Assembly (NCBI RefSeq): GCF_033542235.1
Contig: NZ_JAWRCU010000009.1
Location: forward strand, 215,901-279,900
Origin: JAWRCU01 sp033542235
GTDB lineage: Bacteria > Pseudomonadota > Alphaproteobacteria > Rhizobiales > Rhizobiaceae
Direction of reading: 5' to 3'
DNA: 64,000 bases
Positions 44,771-53,855 of the stretch are shown here, piece by piece (position 1 is the first letter of the stretch; each line of letters opens with the position of its first letter). The notes below the pieces were generated by a model, which searched no databases, was not told the DNA's origin, and saw nothing but the letters and a program-made list of their open reading frames with translations. The position numbers and the translations under genes were made by a program.

Positions 44771-46189
44771 ATGACTAGCCCGCCTGCAAGCCGGCTGCGC
44801 AGCCTCCCCTCGGTCGATCGGATGCTGAAGACGTCCGTCACCCCGGCAGCGGTCCAGCGTTTCGGAAGGCAAGCCGTCACCGATGCTATCCGCCAAGTAC
44901 TGGACAATGTGCGGCAGGCTTGCCGCAGCGGCGCGACGGTACCGGAGCCCGAGGATTTGGCCGCCGATGCGGTTGCCCGGCTGGAAGCTGCGGAGCGCTC
45001 CTCGTTGCGCCCGGTCTTCAATCTCACGGGGACAGTGCTGCATACCAATCTCGGTCGCGCTCTCCTGCCTGCCGAGGCTATCGAGGCGGCGCGCGCCGCA
45101 ATGCGCGAAGCCGTGGCGCTCGAATTCGATATCGAAACCGGCAAGCGCGGCGAGCGTGACGATCATCTTCGCACACTGATCTGCGAGCTCACCGGGGCAG
45201 AGGATGCCACCGTCGTCAACAACAATGCGGCGGCGGTTCTTCTCGTGCTCAACACGCTGGCCCTGGGCCGCGAGGCGATCGTCTCGCGCGGCGAGCTGAT
45301 CGAGATCGGCGGCTCCTTCCGGATGCCGGACATCATGGGCCGGGCCGGCGCGAAGCTCGTCGAGGTCGGCACCACCAATCGCACGCATCCCAAGGACTAC
45401 GCCTCCGCTATCCGCCCGGAGACCGGCCTTCTCCTCAAAGTGCACACGTCGAACTATCGAGTGCAAGGCTTCACGGCCGAAGTGTCGGCGCGCGAACTCT
45501 CCTCGATCGCGAAAACGCGCGGTGTGCCGCTTGTCCACGATCTCGGCTCCGGCACGCTCATCGATCTCGCAGGCTACGGCCTCCGGAACGAGCCGACCGT
45601 GCGCGAGGCCGTTGCCGACGGCGCCGATCTCGTCACCTTCTCCGGCGACAAGCTGCTCGGCGGACCGCAGGCTGGCTTCATTGTCGGCAGAAGGGACCTT
45701 CTGGCCGAGATCAGCCGCAATCCGATGAAACGGGCGCTGCGCGTCGACAAGCTTCGGCTTGCCGCGCTCGAGGCGACGCTGAAGCTCTACCGCAACCCGG
45801 AACGCCTGGGGCAGCGCTTGCCCACGCTGAGATTGCTGGCGCGACCGGCCAGCGAGATTGCCGCTCAAGCGGCGCGTCTTTTTCCCGGTCTCGCCAATGT
45901 TCTGGGCGAGGCATTCACGGTCGAGATTGTCGAGTGCAGCAGCCAGATCGGGTCCGGTGCGCTGCCGCTGGAAACCATCCCCAGCGCGGCGATTGCCCTC
46001 ACCGCGCGCTCCGGCAGCGGCCAGCAGCTGGAGGCGCTCGCGGCCGCGCTGCGCGCCCTGCCTGTTCCCGTGATCGGACGAATTGAGAAGCGGGCGCTGA
46101 TTCTAGACCTGCGCTGTCTCGAAGACGAAGCAAGCTTCATAGCCAATCTGGCGGGCCTCTCCTTCGGAGGGTTCGATGCGATGGCTTGA
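44771..46189 (+). CDS. selA: L-seryl-tRNA(Sec) selenium transferase SelA
   Basis: 472 residues. PLP-dependent enzyme that turns seryl-tRNA(Sec) into selenocysteyl-tRNA(Sec) with selenophosphate. PLP lysine Lys294 in FSGDKLLGGPQAG; other family motifs FNLTGTVLHTNLGRALLP, VNNNAAAVLLVLNTLA and RAGAKLVEVGTTNRTHPKDY. The ATG at 44771 starts 7 bases after the fdhE stop. It overlaps the SEL1-repeat gene by 14 bases. Confidence 0.95.
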   Translation: MTSPPASRLRSLPSVDRMLKTSVTPAAVQRFGRQAVTDAIRQVLDNVRQACRSGATVPEPEDLAADAVARLEAAERSSLRPVFNLTGTVLHTNLGRALLPAEAIEAARAAMREAVALEFDIETGKRGERDDHLRTLICELTGAEDATVVNNNAAAVLLVLNTLALGREAIVSRGELIEIGGSFRMPDIMGRAGAKLVEVGTTNRTHPKDYASAIRPETGLLLKVHTSNYRVQGFTAEVSARELSSIAKTRGVPLVHDLGSGTLIDLAGYGLRNEPTVREAVADGADLVTFSGDKLLGGPQAGFIVGRRDLLAEISRNPMKRALRVDKLRLAALEATLKLYRNPERLGQRLPTLRLLARPASEIAAQAARLFPGLANVLGEAFTVEIVECSSQIGSGALPLETIPSAAIALTARSGSGQQLEALAAALRALPVPVIGRIEKRALILDLRCLEDEASFIANLAGLSFGGFDAMA

Positions 46190-46964
46190 CCGTATCCTGC
46201 GCCGACCAGCTCGGGCAGACGTTGACGAGCAGCTGGGGAGGGCCCGCGAAGCGGCCGGGCGACGCGACTATGCAATGGCTCTCGATATCTGGGAGCGGCT
46301 GGCCCGGGCCGGTGTCGCCCGTGCCCAGAATAACATCGGTGCCTGCTTCGCCGAGGGGCTCGGCGTCGAACGCGACAGCAATCTTGCGTCCCGCTGGATG
46401 GCACTCGCTGCAGCGGCCGGCGACGCGGTCGGACAACGCAACCTGGCATCGCTCTATTTTCGCGGCGAGGGCGTCGAACAGGACTACCGCCGAGCGGCCG
46501 AGCTCTACCGTGCGGCAGCCGGGCAGGGCGACGGACCGGCCGAGGACATGCTGAGCTGGATGCTGCTCGAGGGCGACGTGATCGAGCCCGACGTGAACGA
46601 AGCGCGGTATTGGGCGCTCGCTGCCGCCGAGCAGGGTATTGCGTCGGCGATGACCCGCATAGGCATGCTCTATCACAATGCGCTCGGCGTGCCGCGCGAT
46701 CCTGCCGAGGCGACGCGCTGGTGGCGCAAGGCCGCCTTGCGCGGCGATGCGGACGGGCAGGCGATGCTTGGCGCGGCCTGCCATCTCGGCGCGGGCGTGC
46801 CTTCCGATCAGATCGAAGCCTGTGCCTGGCTCATGCGCGCCGAGGCCGGCGGCAGCGCGCTCGCTCACCGCTACATGGCAGCCGCGCGCTCCGCGCTCGG
46901 CGCGGAAGAATTCGCAGAAGCCGAGCGCCGGGCAACAGCCCCCTTGCCGGAGCCTGGGCCATGA
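46176..46964 (+). CDS. SEL1-repeat (TPR-like) protein between selA and selB
   Basis: 262 residues, no signal peptide. About five to six SEL1-type repeats with the pattern A.....GVxxD...A..W...AA..GDA.GQ (GLGVERDSNLASRWMALAAA, GEGVEQDYRRAAELYRAAAG, ALGVPRDPAEATRWWRKAAL). SEL1 repeats are adaptor-type helical hairpins for protein contacts. It overlaps selA by 14 bases and selB by 4 bases, so all three are translationally coupled. The similarity of the name to selenium genes is coincidental. A chaperone-like or scaffold role in Sec or formate dehydrogenase assembly is inference. Confidence 0.88.
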   Translation: MRWLDRILRRPARADVDEQLGRAREAAGRRDYAMALDIWERLARAGVARAQNNIGACFAEGLGVERDSNLASRWMALAAAAGDAVGQRNLASLYFRGEGVEQDYRRAAELYRAAAGQGDGPAEDMLSWMLLEGDVIEPDVNEARYWALAAAEQGIASAMTRIGMLYHNALGVPRDPAEATRWWRKAALRGDADGQAMLGAACHLGAGVPSDQIEACAWLMRAEAGGSALAHRYMAAARSALGAEEFAEAERRATAPLPEPGP

Positions 46965-48937
46965 TCGTCGGCACGGCCGGACATGTCGACCATGGCAAGA
47001 CCGCACTGGTGCATGCGCTTACCGGCATCGACACCGATCGCCTGCAGGAAGAGAAGGCGCGTGGCATGACGATTGACCTCGGTTTTGCCTATCTTCCGGC
47101 GCCGGCAGGGGACATCGTCGGCTTCGTCGACGTGCCCGGACACGAGCGCTTCGTGCACACCATGCTCGCGGGCGCCAGCGGCATCGATTTCGTGCTGCTG
47201 GTCGTGGCAGCGGATGACGGGGTCATGCCGCAGACGCGCGAGCATCTGGCGATCGTCGATCTTCTCGGCGTCAGGCGCGGACTGGTCGTGCTCTCGAAGT
47301 ACGATCTGGCAGATACGCCTCGCCGCGCCGCCGTCGCGGCCGAAATCCGCGCGGCACTAGCGGACACCGCGCTCGCCGACGCTGAGATCGTCCCTGCCTC
47401 GACCGTCACGGGGGAAGGCATAGACGATCTCCGGGACCGGCTGTTCGAGCAAGCGGTGCGCTTGGCCGACCGCGCTGCCCCTGGTCGCTTCCGGCTGTCG
47501 GTCGATCGCAGCTTCACCCTGCGCGGCATCGGCACGGTCGTGACCGGCACCGTTCTTTCGGGCTCGGTCGGCATCGGCGATCATGTGGTGGCAAGCCCGT
47601 CTGGCCTCAGCGCGACCGTCCGTTCGATCCACGCCCAGAACCGCGTTTCCGAGTTCGGCCGGGCAGGGGACCGCTGTGCGCTCAACCTGACCGGCGATGG
47701 CATCAGCAAGGAAGCGATCCGCCGGGGCGACGTTATCCTCGCCCCCGATCTGCATGCGCCGGCTGACAGGATCGATGCCGAGCTGCGCGTCCTGCCGAGC
47801 GAACCGAAGCCCATCGGCCAATGGTTCCCGGTGCGGCTCCATCACGCTGCGGCTGAAGTCGGGGCGCGCGTCGTGCTTCTTGGAGACGAGCCCATCGCGC
47901 CAGGCGGCAGGGCAAAGGTCCAGCTGGTCCTGGAGAGCCCGATCGCTGCCGCCGTTGGCGACGCCTATGTCGTGCGCGATACCTCGGCGCGGCGGACGAT
48001 CGGGGGCGGCCGCTTCATCGATTTGAGGGCGCCGAGCCGGAAACGCCGCACGCCGGAACGATTGGCCTGGCTCGAGGCAAGCGCTATGCCGGATCCAGCG
48101 AAAGCTGTCGCGGCGCTGCTCGATGCACGGCCATACTATCTCGAACTGGTCGGGTTCGCGCGCGACCGGGCACTGAGCACCGATGAAACAAAAAGCCTTC
48201 TCGATCAGCTCGGCCTGGTGCGGATTGCGGTCGGTACAACGCTTTTCGTCATGCTGCCGTCACGCTGGACGGGTCTAAGGCTGAGCTTGACGGCGGCCCT
48301 GGAAAGCTTTCACTCGGACAATCCGGACTTGCCGGGCATCGGTATGGAAAAGCTACGCATGCAGCTCGAGCCGAGGCTTCCGGCGCCCGTATTTGCTGAA
48401 GTCCTGCGCGGCCTCGCGCGCGCCGGCCAGCTTGCTCTCGACGGGGCCTGGGTCCGGCTTCCCGGCCACGAGGTCAGGCTCGGGCCGGAGGATGAGGCTC
48501 TGTGGCTTACCGTCGAGCGGCTGCTCGACGGCCCACAGCGCTACCATCCGCCGAGGGTACGCGACATCGCGGGCCTGCTTGCCAAGCCGGAGGTCGAAGT
48601 GCGCCGGCTTCTGAAGCTGTCAGGCCGCATCGGGAAAGTGCACGAGGTTGCGCACGACCACTTCTTTCTGCGCGCCGCACTCGCCGAAATCATTGCGATC
48701 GTCTGCGACCTCGCTGCGAAACAGGATGGGCATTTTACCGCCGCTCAGTTCCGCGACCGTGCCGGCAGTGGCCGCAGGGTCGCGATCCAGCTCCTCGAAT
48801 ACCTGGACCGTCACGGTGTGACGATGCGCCGTGGCGATCTCAGGCGCGTGAACAGGCATCGGCTGGACCTGTTTCGCCGCCCGACAGAAAATGGTGAAGC
48901 GCTGACTGCAGAGGCTCCTGAAGGAGCCAGCGGTTAG
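46961..48937 (+). CDS. selB: Selenocysteine-specific elongation factor SelB
   Basis: 658 residues. EF-Tu-like GTPase: G1 GHVDHGKT near the N-terminus, G3 DVPGHE, then G4-like LSKYD. The C-terminal half holds winged-helix domains that bind SECIS RNA (LIDLRAPS region onward, residues about 380-650). The real start is the ATG at 46961 (MIVGTAGHVDHGK); the frame is open back to 46610 but that is shadow sequence. A GGCTCC/GGAGCC hairpin lies in the last codons (48913-48928). It delivers Sec-tRNA to UGA codons. Confidence 0.94.
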   Translation: MIVGTAGHVDHGKTALVHALTGIDTDRLQEEKARGMTIDLGFAYLPAPAGDIVGFVDVPGHERFVHTMLAGASGIDFVLLVVAADDGVMPQTREHLAIVDLLGVRRGLVVLSKYDLADTPRRAAVAAEIRAALADTALADAEIVPASTVTGEGIDDLRDRLFEQAVRLADRAAPGRFRLSVDRSFTLRGIGTVVTGTVLSGSVGIGDHVVASPSGLSATVRSIHAQNRVSEFGRAGDRCALNLTGDGISKEAIRRGDVILAPDLHAPADRIDAELRVLPSEPKPIGQWFPVRLHHAAAEVGARVVLLGDEPIAPGGRAKVQLVLESPIAAAVGDAYVVRDTSARRTIGGGRFIDLRAPSRKRRTPERLAWLEASAMPDPAKAVAALLDARPYYLELVGFARDRALSTDETKSLLDQLGLVRIAVGTTLFVMLPSRWTGLRLSLTAALESFHSDNPDLPGIGMEKLRMQLEPRLPAPVFAEVLRGLARAGQLALDGAWVRLPGHEVRLGPEDEALWLTVERLLDGPQRYHPPRVRDIAGLLAKPEVEVRRLLKLSGRIGKVHEVAHDHFFLRAALAEIIAIVCDLAAKQDGHFTAAQFRDRAGSGRRVAIQLLEYLDRHGVTMRRGDLRRVNRHRLDLFRRPTENGEALTAEAPEGASG

Positions 48938-49016
48938 GACGCGCAGTTTGCTCCAGCGCAAAGAGGCGACGGCCGGCTCGTGGCATTGGTCTTGCCCGTT
49001 TCGAACGTTGGGCAAG

Positions 49017-49145
49017 ATGATGCGCGATTTCCAGACCTGCCCTGCGACAGCGTATCTCAAGGACGCGGTGCAGGTCGCGGCTTGGAATATCGACGGAATT
49101 CACTACGTGGACGTGAGACTGAGTTACGAACCGCCGTGGAATTGA
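49017..49145 (+). pseudogene. C-terminal fragment of a DUF59 (MIP18-type) metal-sulfur assembly protein
   Basis: Only 42 residues (MMRDFQTCPATAYLKDAVQV, then DVRLSYEPPW). This matches the C-terminal end of DUF59 proteins (GCPxxxYLKxAVxxA...VDVRLxYEPPW), including the conserved Cys. The N-terminal two thirds (DPELxxDIVxLGL region) is not found upstream, where selB ends at 48937. It is a remnant or a very short product. DUF59 proteins often neighbour haemoglobin or NO-related genes, and one follows. Confidence 0.55.
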
Positions 49146-49204
49146 GAGATAATGGACGGAATTGCCCGGCGTCACCTTGGCGTGAGGTCATCCGGAAAGC
49201 GCAC

Positions 49205-49669
49205 ATGACCGAAAGCAACGCCGCCAATCGCACTGTTCTCATCAACGGAGCGCTCCTGCCGGATGCGCTGGACGAGCGCATGATCCATGATGTGGTCCAC
49301 GGCTTCTATGCGGCGATCCGTAACGATGCTCTCCTCGGCCCGATCTTCAACGGCGCGATCGCGCCTGAAGCGTGGCCGGTTCATTTGGCGAAGATGTGCG
49401 ACTTCTGGTCGTCGATGCTTCTCAAGACCGGCCGCTATGACGGGCGGCCATTGTCTCCGCATCTCGGGATTTCCGGGCTGGGCGAGGAGCATTTCCGTCG
49501 CTGGCTGAAACTGTTTCGTTCGACCGTGAAGCGTCTGTGTCCGCCTGAGGTCGCGGCTCTGTTCATGGAGCGCGCTTTGCGGATCGCGCACAGTTTCCGG
49601 CTCGCCGTCGCCTATAATCGCGGCGAAGACACGCTTGCCATCGCACCGATATCCGAGGGGAGCCTCTGA
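49205..49669 (+). CDS. Group III truncated haemoglobin
   Basis: 154 residues. Helical globin core: IHDVVHGFYAAIRNDALLGP, IFNGAIAPEAWPVHLAKMCD, FWSSMLLKTGRYDGRPLSPH, FRRWLKLFRSTV. The His in PHLGI is the likely proximal haem ligand and Trp in FRRWL matches the group III tryptophan. The ATG at 49205 is the best start. It probably handles oxygen or nitric oxide. The neighbouring DUF59 fragment is consistent with that type of locus. Confidence 0.85.
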   Translation: MTESNAANRTVLINGALLPDALDERMIHDVVHGFYAAIRNDALLGPIFNGAIAPEAWPVHLAKMCDFWSSMLLKTGRYDGRPLSPHLGISGLGEEHFRRWLKLFRSTVKRLCPPEVAALFMERALRIAHSFRLAVAYNRGEDTLAIAPISEGSL

Positions 49670-49841
49670 GCCGGCTACCGGGCTGCGGAAAATTGTATGA
49701 GGCCCGCCCCATATCGCCGCATTCTATGGCCGTGCACTGAAAGAGACACAGCGTATAAGCTTGGGATGCTCGGTTAATTCCTTCGACGGTTCGGCGCTCT
49801 AGATTCGTCGCCCTTGCTGTCCCCTTGATAGCGCTGCCGCA

Positions 49842-50372
49842 ATGTCGGACCTGATCGTCATGGTTTATCCTACGGTTGCCCGTGCCGAAGTGGTCCGCCA
49901 GCGCCTGATCGAGCTTCAGAAAGAGCATCTGATCGCGCTTGACGATGCTGTGATCGTGACCAAGGCCGAGAGCGCCTGGATAAGATTGGATCATCTTATC
50001 AGCACAACCGCAGGAGCGACGTCGGGCAGTTTTTGGGCGTTGTTCATCGGCCTTCTCTTTCTCGGTTCTGTTGATGGTGCGGTCGCGGCCGGCGCTTCCT
50101 GCAAGCTTCGCGGCGCCTTGACCGAGGTCGGCTTGAATAATGCTTTCGCCAACAAGTTGGCCGCCCGCCTGCAGCCAGGCACCGCGGGCCTCTTTCTGCT
50201 TATCAAGTTGATGACGACCGACAGCTTCCTGAGGGAGATTGAGAGCTTCGGCTGTGCAGTGCCGAAAACATCGATCGACGAGAGCAAGGATCAGGTTCTT
50301 CGTGATGCATTGCGGTTAACCGAAGCCGCGGAAACCGGCGGTGCAGCGCGAACCGCCCTGAAGCATCAATGA
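49842..50372 (+). CDS. DUF1269 domain-containing membrane protein
   Basis: 176 residues. N-terminal MSDLIVMVYPTVARAEVVRQ, a central glycine-rich hydrophobic segment (TTAGATSGSFWALFIGLLFL), and a C-terminal domain LLIKLMTTDSFLREIESFGC. It looks like a small stress-associated inner-membrane protein. Function unknown. It is alone, between the haemoglobin and AraC genes. Confidence 0.78.
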   Translation: MSDLIVMVYPTVARAEVVRQRLIELQKEHLIALDDAVIVTKAESAWIRLDHLISTTAGATSGSFWALFIGLLFLGSVDGAVAAGASCKLRGALTEVGLNNAFANKLAARLQPGTAGLFLLIKLMTTDSFLREIESFGCAVPKTSIDESKDQVLRDALRLTEAAETGGAARTALKHQ

Positions 50373-50651
50373 ACGTCACCAGGCGGATTCTTCGGAGGAA
50401 ATAGTCTGTCAGGCGTAGAGCCGTTCACTATGTGATTTCATAAAATCCATCCGAAATGAAAGAACGATTCGATCAGTATCCCAATCTTGAACCCTGAAGT
50501 CACTTGCAGGAGTCATTATCGGTCTGAAGGACCATTGCTATGCGGTGGCCCGGTTCCTCCTAAAGTTGACTTTCACATTCTGGATAGAAAGAACATGATA
50601 ATATAGTCGAATGGGCGGATGCGGGCTTGTAAATGAGGAAAGACCGCAACG

Positions 50652-51665
50652 ATGACGAGGGACTTTACGACCGTAAATCTTCCGGCTGAGGACCAGTTCG
50701 ACGCATGGCGCCATTGGTTTTGGCCGGTGCTGGACGTGTCGCCCAAGACGTCTGTTGGTCACAATTTTGAGGCTTCAAACAAAACCTGGAATTTGGGTGG
50801 CCTGGTCGTAAGCCGCGTCTCTGCGCCACCAGTGTTCGTCACCCGAACAAGGGCCAATATCGCCAGAGCTCCGGTGGATCATTGGGTGTTAAGTTGCTGC
50901 AAGAACGGGGTGACCATGATCGAGACGCGGGGCGCCGTGCTGAAGGCTTCGCCCGGCGTACCGTATTTGTGGTCTCTGGGGGAGGCATCATGGAGCGAAC
51001 GTACCCAAGTCGAGAGGATCCAAATCCTGTTGCCGCGCGATCTATTTCAAGACATCGGACGGCAATTGGACGCTTTGCGCGGCTCCGTCCTGGACACACC
51101 GATGGGGATTGTCCTCGGTGAATACATGATCGCGTTGGAGAGATGGCTTTCAAATACGACGCCTGAAGTTCGGCCCCGTATGGGAGTTGCAGTTCGTAAC
51201 ATGATCGCCGCGTGCCTGGCTCCTTCGGCCGACCAGATGGAAGGGGCTGGTGAAGAGATGAGCAGCTTTCTTGCCGAACGTGTACGCCAGGCGGTTCGTA
51301 CCCACTTGAGATCACCATCGCTCAGGCCGGACGTGCTGTGCAAGATGGTTGGCCTTTCACGATCCACGCTCTATCGGTTGTTCGAGCACAGCGGTGGGGT
51401 TGTGCATTACATTCAGCGTCAACGGCTGTTGAACGCGTATGATATCTTGTCAGATCCGTTGAGCAGGCGGTCAATACTGAGCATCAGCGAAGAGTTGTGC
51501 TTCGCCGATGCGTCGAGTTTCACCCGCGCCTTCCGGCATGAATTTGGGCGCAGCCCGAGCGAGGTTCGATCTGCGGCGGCAAAAGGCAGCCCAATTCCCG
51601 CGGCGAGCAGGGCTCAGCCATCGCCTGCCGCTGCCAGCTTTGGAGACCTTCTCCGCACTGCGTGA
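50652..51665 (+). CDS. AraC family transcriptional regulator
   Basis: 337 residues. N-terminal AraC-binding-like domain (about residues 1-220) and a C-terminal double helix-turn-helix (LRPDVLCKMVGLSRSTLYRL; SISEELCFADASSFTRAF; RHEFGRSPSEVRS). The ATG at 50652 has GAGGAAA about 13 bases upstream. No clear target; it stands 630 bases upstream of the arginine transporter. Confidence 0.88.
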   Translation: MTRDFTTVNLPAEDQFDAWRHWFWPVLDVSPKTSVGHNFEASNKTWNLGGLVVSRVSAPPVFVTRTRANIARAPVDHWVLSCCKNGVTMIETRGAVLKASPGVPYLWSLGEASWSERTQVERIQILLPRDLFQDIGRQLDALRGSVLDTPMGIVLGEYMIALERWLSNTTPEVRPRMGVAVRNMIAACLAPSADQMEGAGEEMSSFLAERVRQAVRTHLRSPSLRPDVLCKMVGLSRSTLYRLFEHSGGVVHYIQRQRLLNAYDILSDPLSRRSILSISEELCFADASSFTRAFRHEFGRSPSEVRSAAAKGSPIPAASRAQPSPAAASFGDLLRTA

Positions 51666-52296
51666 GCAAGCTCACGGAACTCGTGAGCACGAACTGATCT
51701 TTACGCCGGTCGAACCTCGGAGCTGAGGGGGATGTCGCTCGAGCTTTGATACGGGCTGTGAGCGACTTCAGGATCCTAACACGAGCACGCTCTCCAGCAC
51801 TCCTAGCTTAGCGAAGCGGGCGCCGCTGCGGTCCTCGCCGGACGGACGACGAGATCTCGCTGTAACTCGCCTTGAGACGAACGCTTAGAAAAAAGAGACG
51901 CGAAGTATGGTTGTGAGATTTCCTGCTAATCGCATCGGAAAATTGACAGTATAGAACTGTCGCTTGCGGCATGAAGTTGAGTGCCGAAAAGAAATTCTAA
52001 TACACCACGTAATGTGGCTGCCGAAGAAAACGATGTTTCTTGGAGCGGCACAATGACGGCCCCGGGCCCCAAGGCCAGCGCGATGGACCATGCCGACACT
52101 AGCACGACGGTACCTCAGACCGAGCAGAGACTTCCCGGCGTTTGCCCAACTGCGCCCACGCCCGGCTGCTCAGCGTCAAGTGTAGTCCCGGCTAACCCCT
52201 AGCCCCCGCCCGGCCGGGACCAGCACGGCCCGCCGACCTGGCCCAATGCCAGGCGGCGGGCGCCCTGCGGAAATGCAGCAACTGGAGAAGCATTCG
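51666..52296 (+). promoter_or_regulatory. Long upstream region of the arc-type genes with a strong hairpin
   Basis: About 630 bases of mixed GC with no credible ORF. A GC-rich hairpin at 52228-52261 pairs GCCCGCCG with CGGCGGGC and, inside, CTGGC with GCCAG; its 3' arm ends 35 bases before the start of the transporter gene. It may be a leader structure or the terminator of an upstream transcript. A small hairpin CCAC-GTAAT-GTGG lies near 52003-52015. Confidence 0.45.
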
Positions 52297-53757
52297 ATGC
52301 CCGGTGAGAAAGCCGACGATATGGCAGACAAACTAAGCCTTCCAGCCCTGACCGCGATGGTCGTCGGTTCGATGGTTGGCGCGGGCGTGTTCCAGCTCCC
52401 GGCGCGTTTCGCGACCCAGACGGGTGTCTATGGCGCCCTCATAGCGTGGACCATCGCCGGCCTGGGCATGCTGACTCTCGCGTTCGTCTTCCAGACGCTC
52501 GCGATCCGCAAGCCCAGTCTCGACAACGGCGTCTACGTGTATGCGCGCGCTGGGTTCGGCGTCTATCCCGGCTTCCTGGCCGCCATCGGTTTCTGGGCCT
52601 CTGCCTGCGCCGGGAACGCCTTCTACTGGGTGCTGATCATGACGACCGTTTCGCAGCTGTTTCCCCCGTCTGCGGAGATGTTCGGGACAGGCGACACCTG
52701 GCCGTCCTTCTTCGTGTCCGTGGCAGGGGTGTGGGGGTACTACTTCCTGATCCGCCGCGGCGTCAAAGAAGCCGCCTGGATCAATTTCATCGTGACGGTC
52801 GCGAAGCTTGCGCCCCTCGCGCTGTTCCTCGTGCTCGTGATCTTCTTCTTCAATGGCGAGGTTTTCGTCGGCAACCTCACCGGCGGCTACGACGTCCCCG
52901 GCGGAGAGTCGTTGTTTCAGCAGGTGCAGGGCACGATGCTCATCACAGTGTTCGTGTTTCTCGGCATCGAAGGCGCGAGCGTCTACTCGCGATACGCTCG
53001 GCGGCGCGAGGATGTCGGCGCGGCGACTGTGCTCGGGTTTCTGGGGGTGCTCGCTCTGTTCGCGTCCATCTCCATACTCTCGTACGGGATCCTCCCCAAG
53101 GCCGAGATCGCCGGCCTTTTGCAGCCGTCCGTGGGCGGCGTCCTCGAGTCCGCTGTGGGTCCATGGGGCGGGGCGTTCATCCGCCTTGGGCTCATCGTAT
53201 CGGTGCTCGGCGCTTACCTGGCGTGGCAGCTTCTGGCCGCCGATGTCATGTACGCGGCGGCGAAGGACAACGACATGCCCAGCCATTTCGCAGAGCTCAA
53301 CTCTCGGCAGGTACCCGAGCACGCCGTTTTCTGGACGTCGGTCCTTGTGTCCGCAATCCTTTTTGCGGTGCAGTTCGTGGACAATGCCCTCGACTTCAGC
53401 CTCGACCTGACTGCCGCGCTGTCGCTGGCGCCGTTCGCTCTCGCGAGTGCCTACGCTGTCAAGATCGCATGGCAGCGGGACGGCTACGACAATGTGTCCT
53501 CGGATGGCCGCAGGTGGGATCTGCTGATCGCGGTCGTCTCGACAGTGTACACGCTCTTCCTCATATGGGCCGCGGGATACACATTCCTGTTCCTCGCCTG
53601 CATCCTGCTCGCCCCCGCCACCGTTCTGTACGTTATCGCTAGGAGGGAGCAGAAGGCGAAGCTCTTCACGACGCCGGGGCTCAGCGTCTTCTTGCTCGTC
53701 TTGGCCTTTGCGGTGGTCGGTATCGTGCTGCTCGCCAAAGGGCTGGTGCAGATCTGA
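52297..53757 (+). CDS. arcD: Amino acid permease, arginine/ornithine antiporter (ArcD-like) of the APC family
   Basis: 486 residues, twelve or so membrane segments. APC start signature ALTAMVVGSMVGAGVFQLPA, then LDNGVYVYARAGFGVYPGFL, FIRRGVKEAAW-type loop and LGIEGASVYSRYARRREDV. It belongs to the basic amino acid/polyamine antiporter group. Start: ATG at 52297 with GGAGAA upstream; ATG 52273 and 52321 are alternatives. Followed 98 bases later by arginine deiminase, so arginine import coupled to ornithine export is likely. Confidence 0.88.
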   Translation: MPGEKADDMADKLSLPALTAMVVGSMVGAGVFQLPARFATQTGVYGALIAWTIAGLGMLTLAFVFQTLAIRKPSLDNGVYVYARAGFGVYPGFLAAIGFWASACAGNAFYWVLIMTTVSQLFPPSAEMFGTGDTWPSFFVSVAGVWGYYFLIRRGVKEAAWINFIVTVAKLAPLALFLVLVIFFFNGEVFVGNLTGGYDVPGGESLFQQVQGTMLITVFVFLGIEGASVYSRYARRREDVGAATVLGFLGVLALFASISILSYGILPKAEIAGLLQPSVGGVLESAVGPWGGAFIRLGLIVSVLGAYLAWQLLAADVMYAAAKDNDMPSHFAELNSRQVPEHAVFWTSVLVSAILFAVQFVDNALDFSLDLTAALSLAPFALASAYAVKIAWQRDGYDNVSSDGRRWDLLIAVVSTVYTLFLIWAAGYTFLFLACILLAPATVLYVIARREQKAKLFTTPGLSVFLLVLAFAVVGIVLLAKGLVQI

Positions 53758-53855
53758 TGCCGATCAACCTGGCATTTTCCGAAACCGCCGGGCGATCCAT
53801 CCGCACCGAACCCGGCGATCTGTGAGCTGACACCCGATCCAGGAGGCATCCACAA

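Noticed and set aside
44738..45868. A 376-residue minus-strand ORF over selA
   Set aside because: Antisense shadow of selA.
51981..52202. A 73-residue plus-strand ORF upstream of the arginine transporter
   Set aside because: Low-complexity Thr/Pro/Ser-rich product, no ribosome binding site, no recognisable family.
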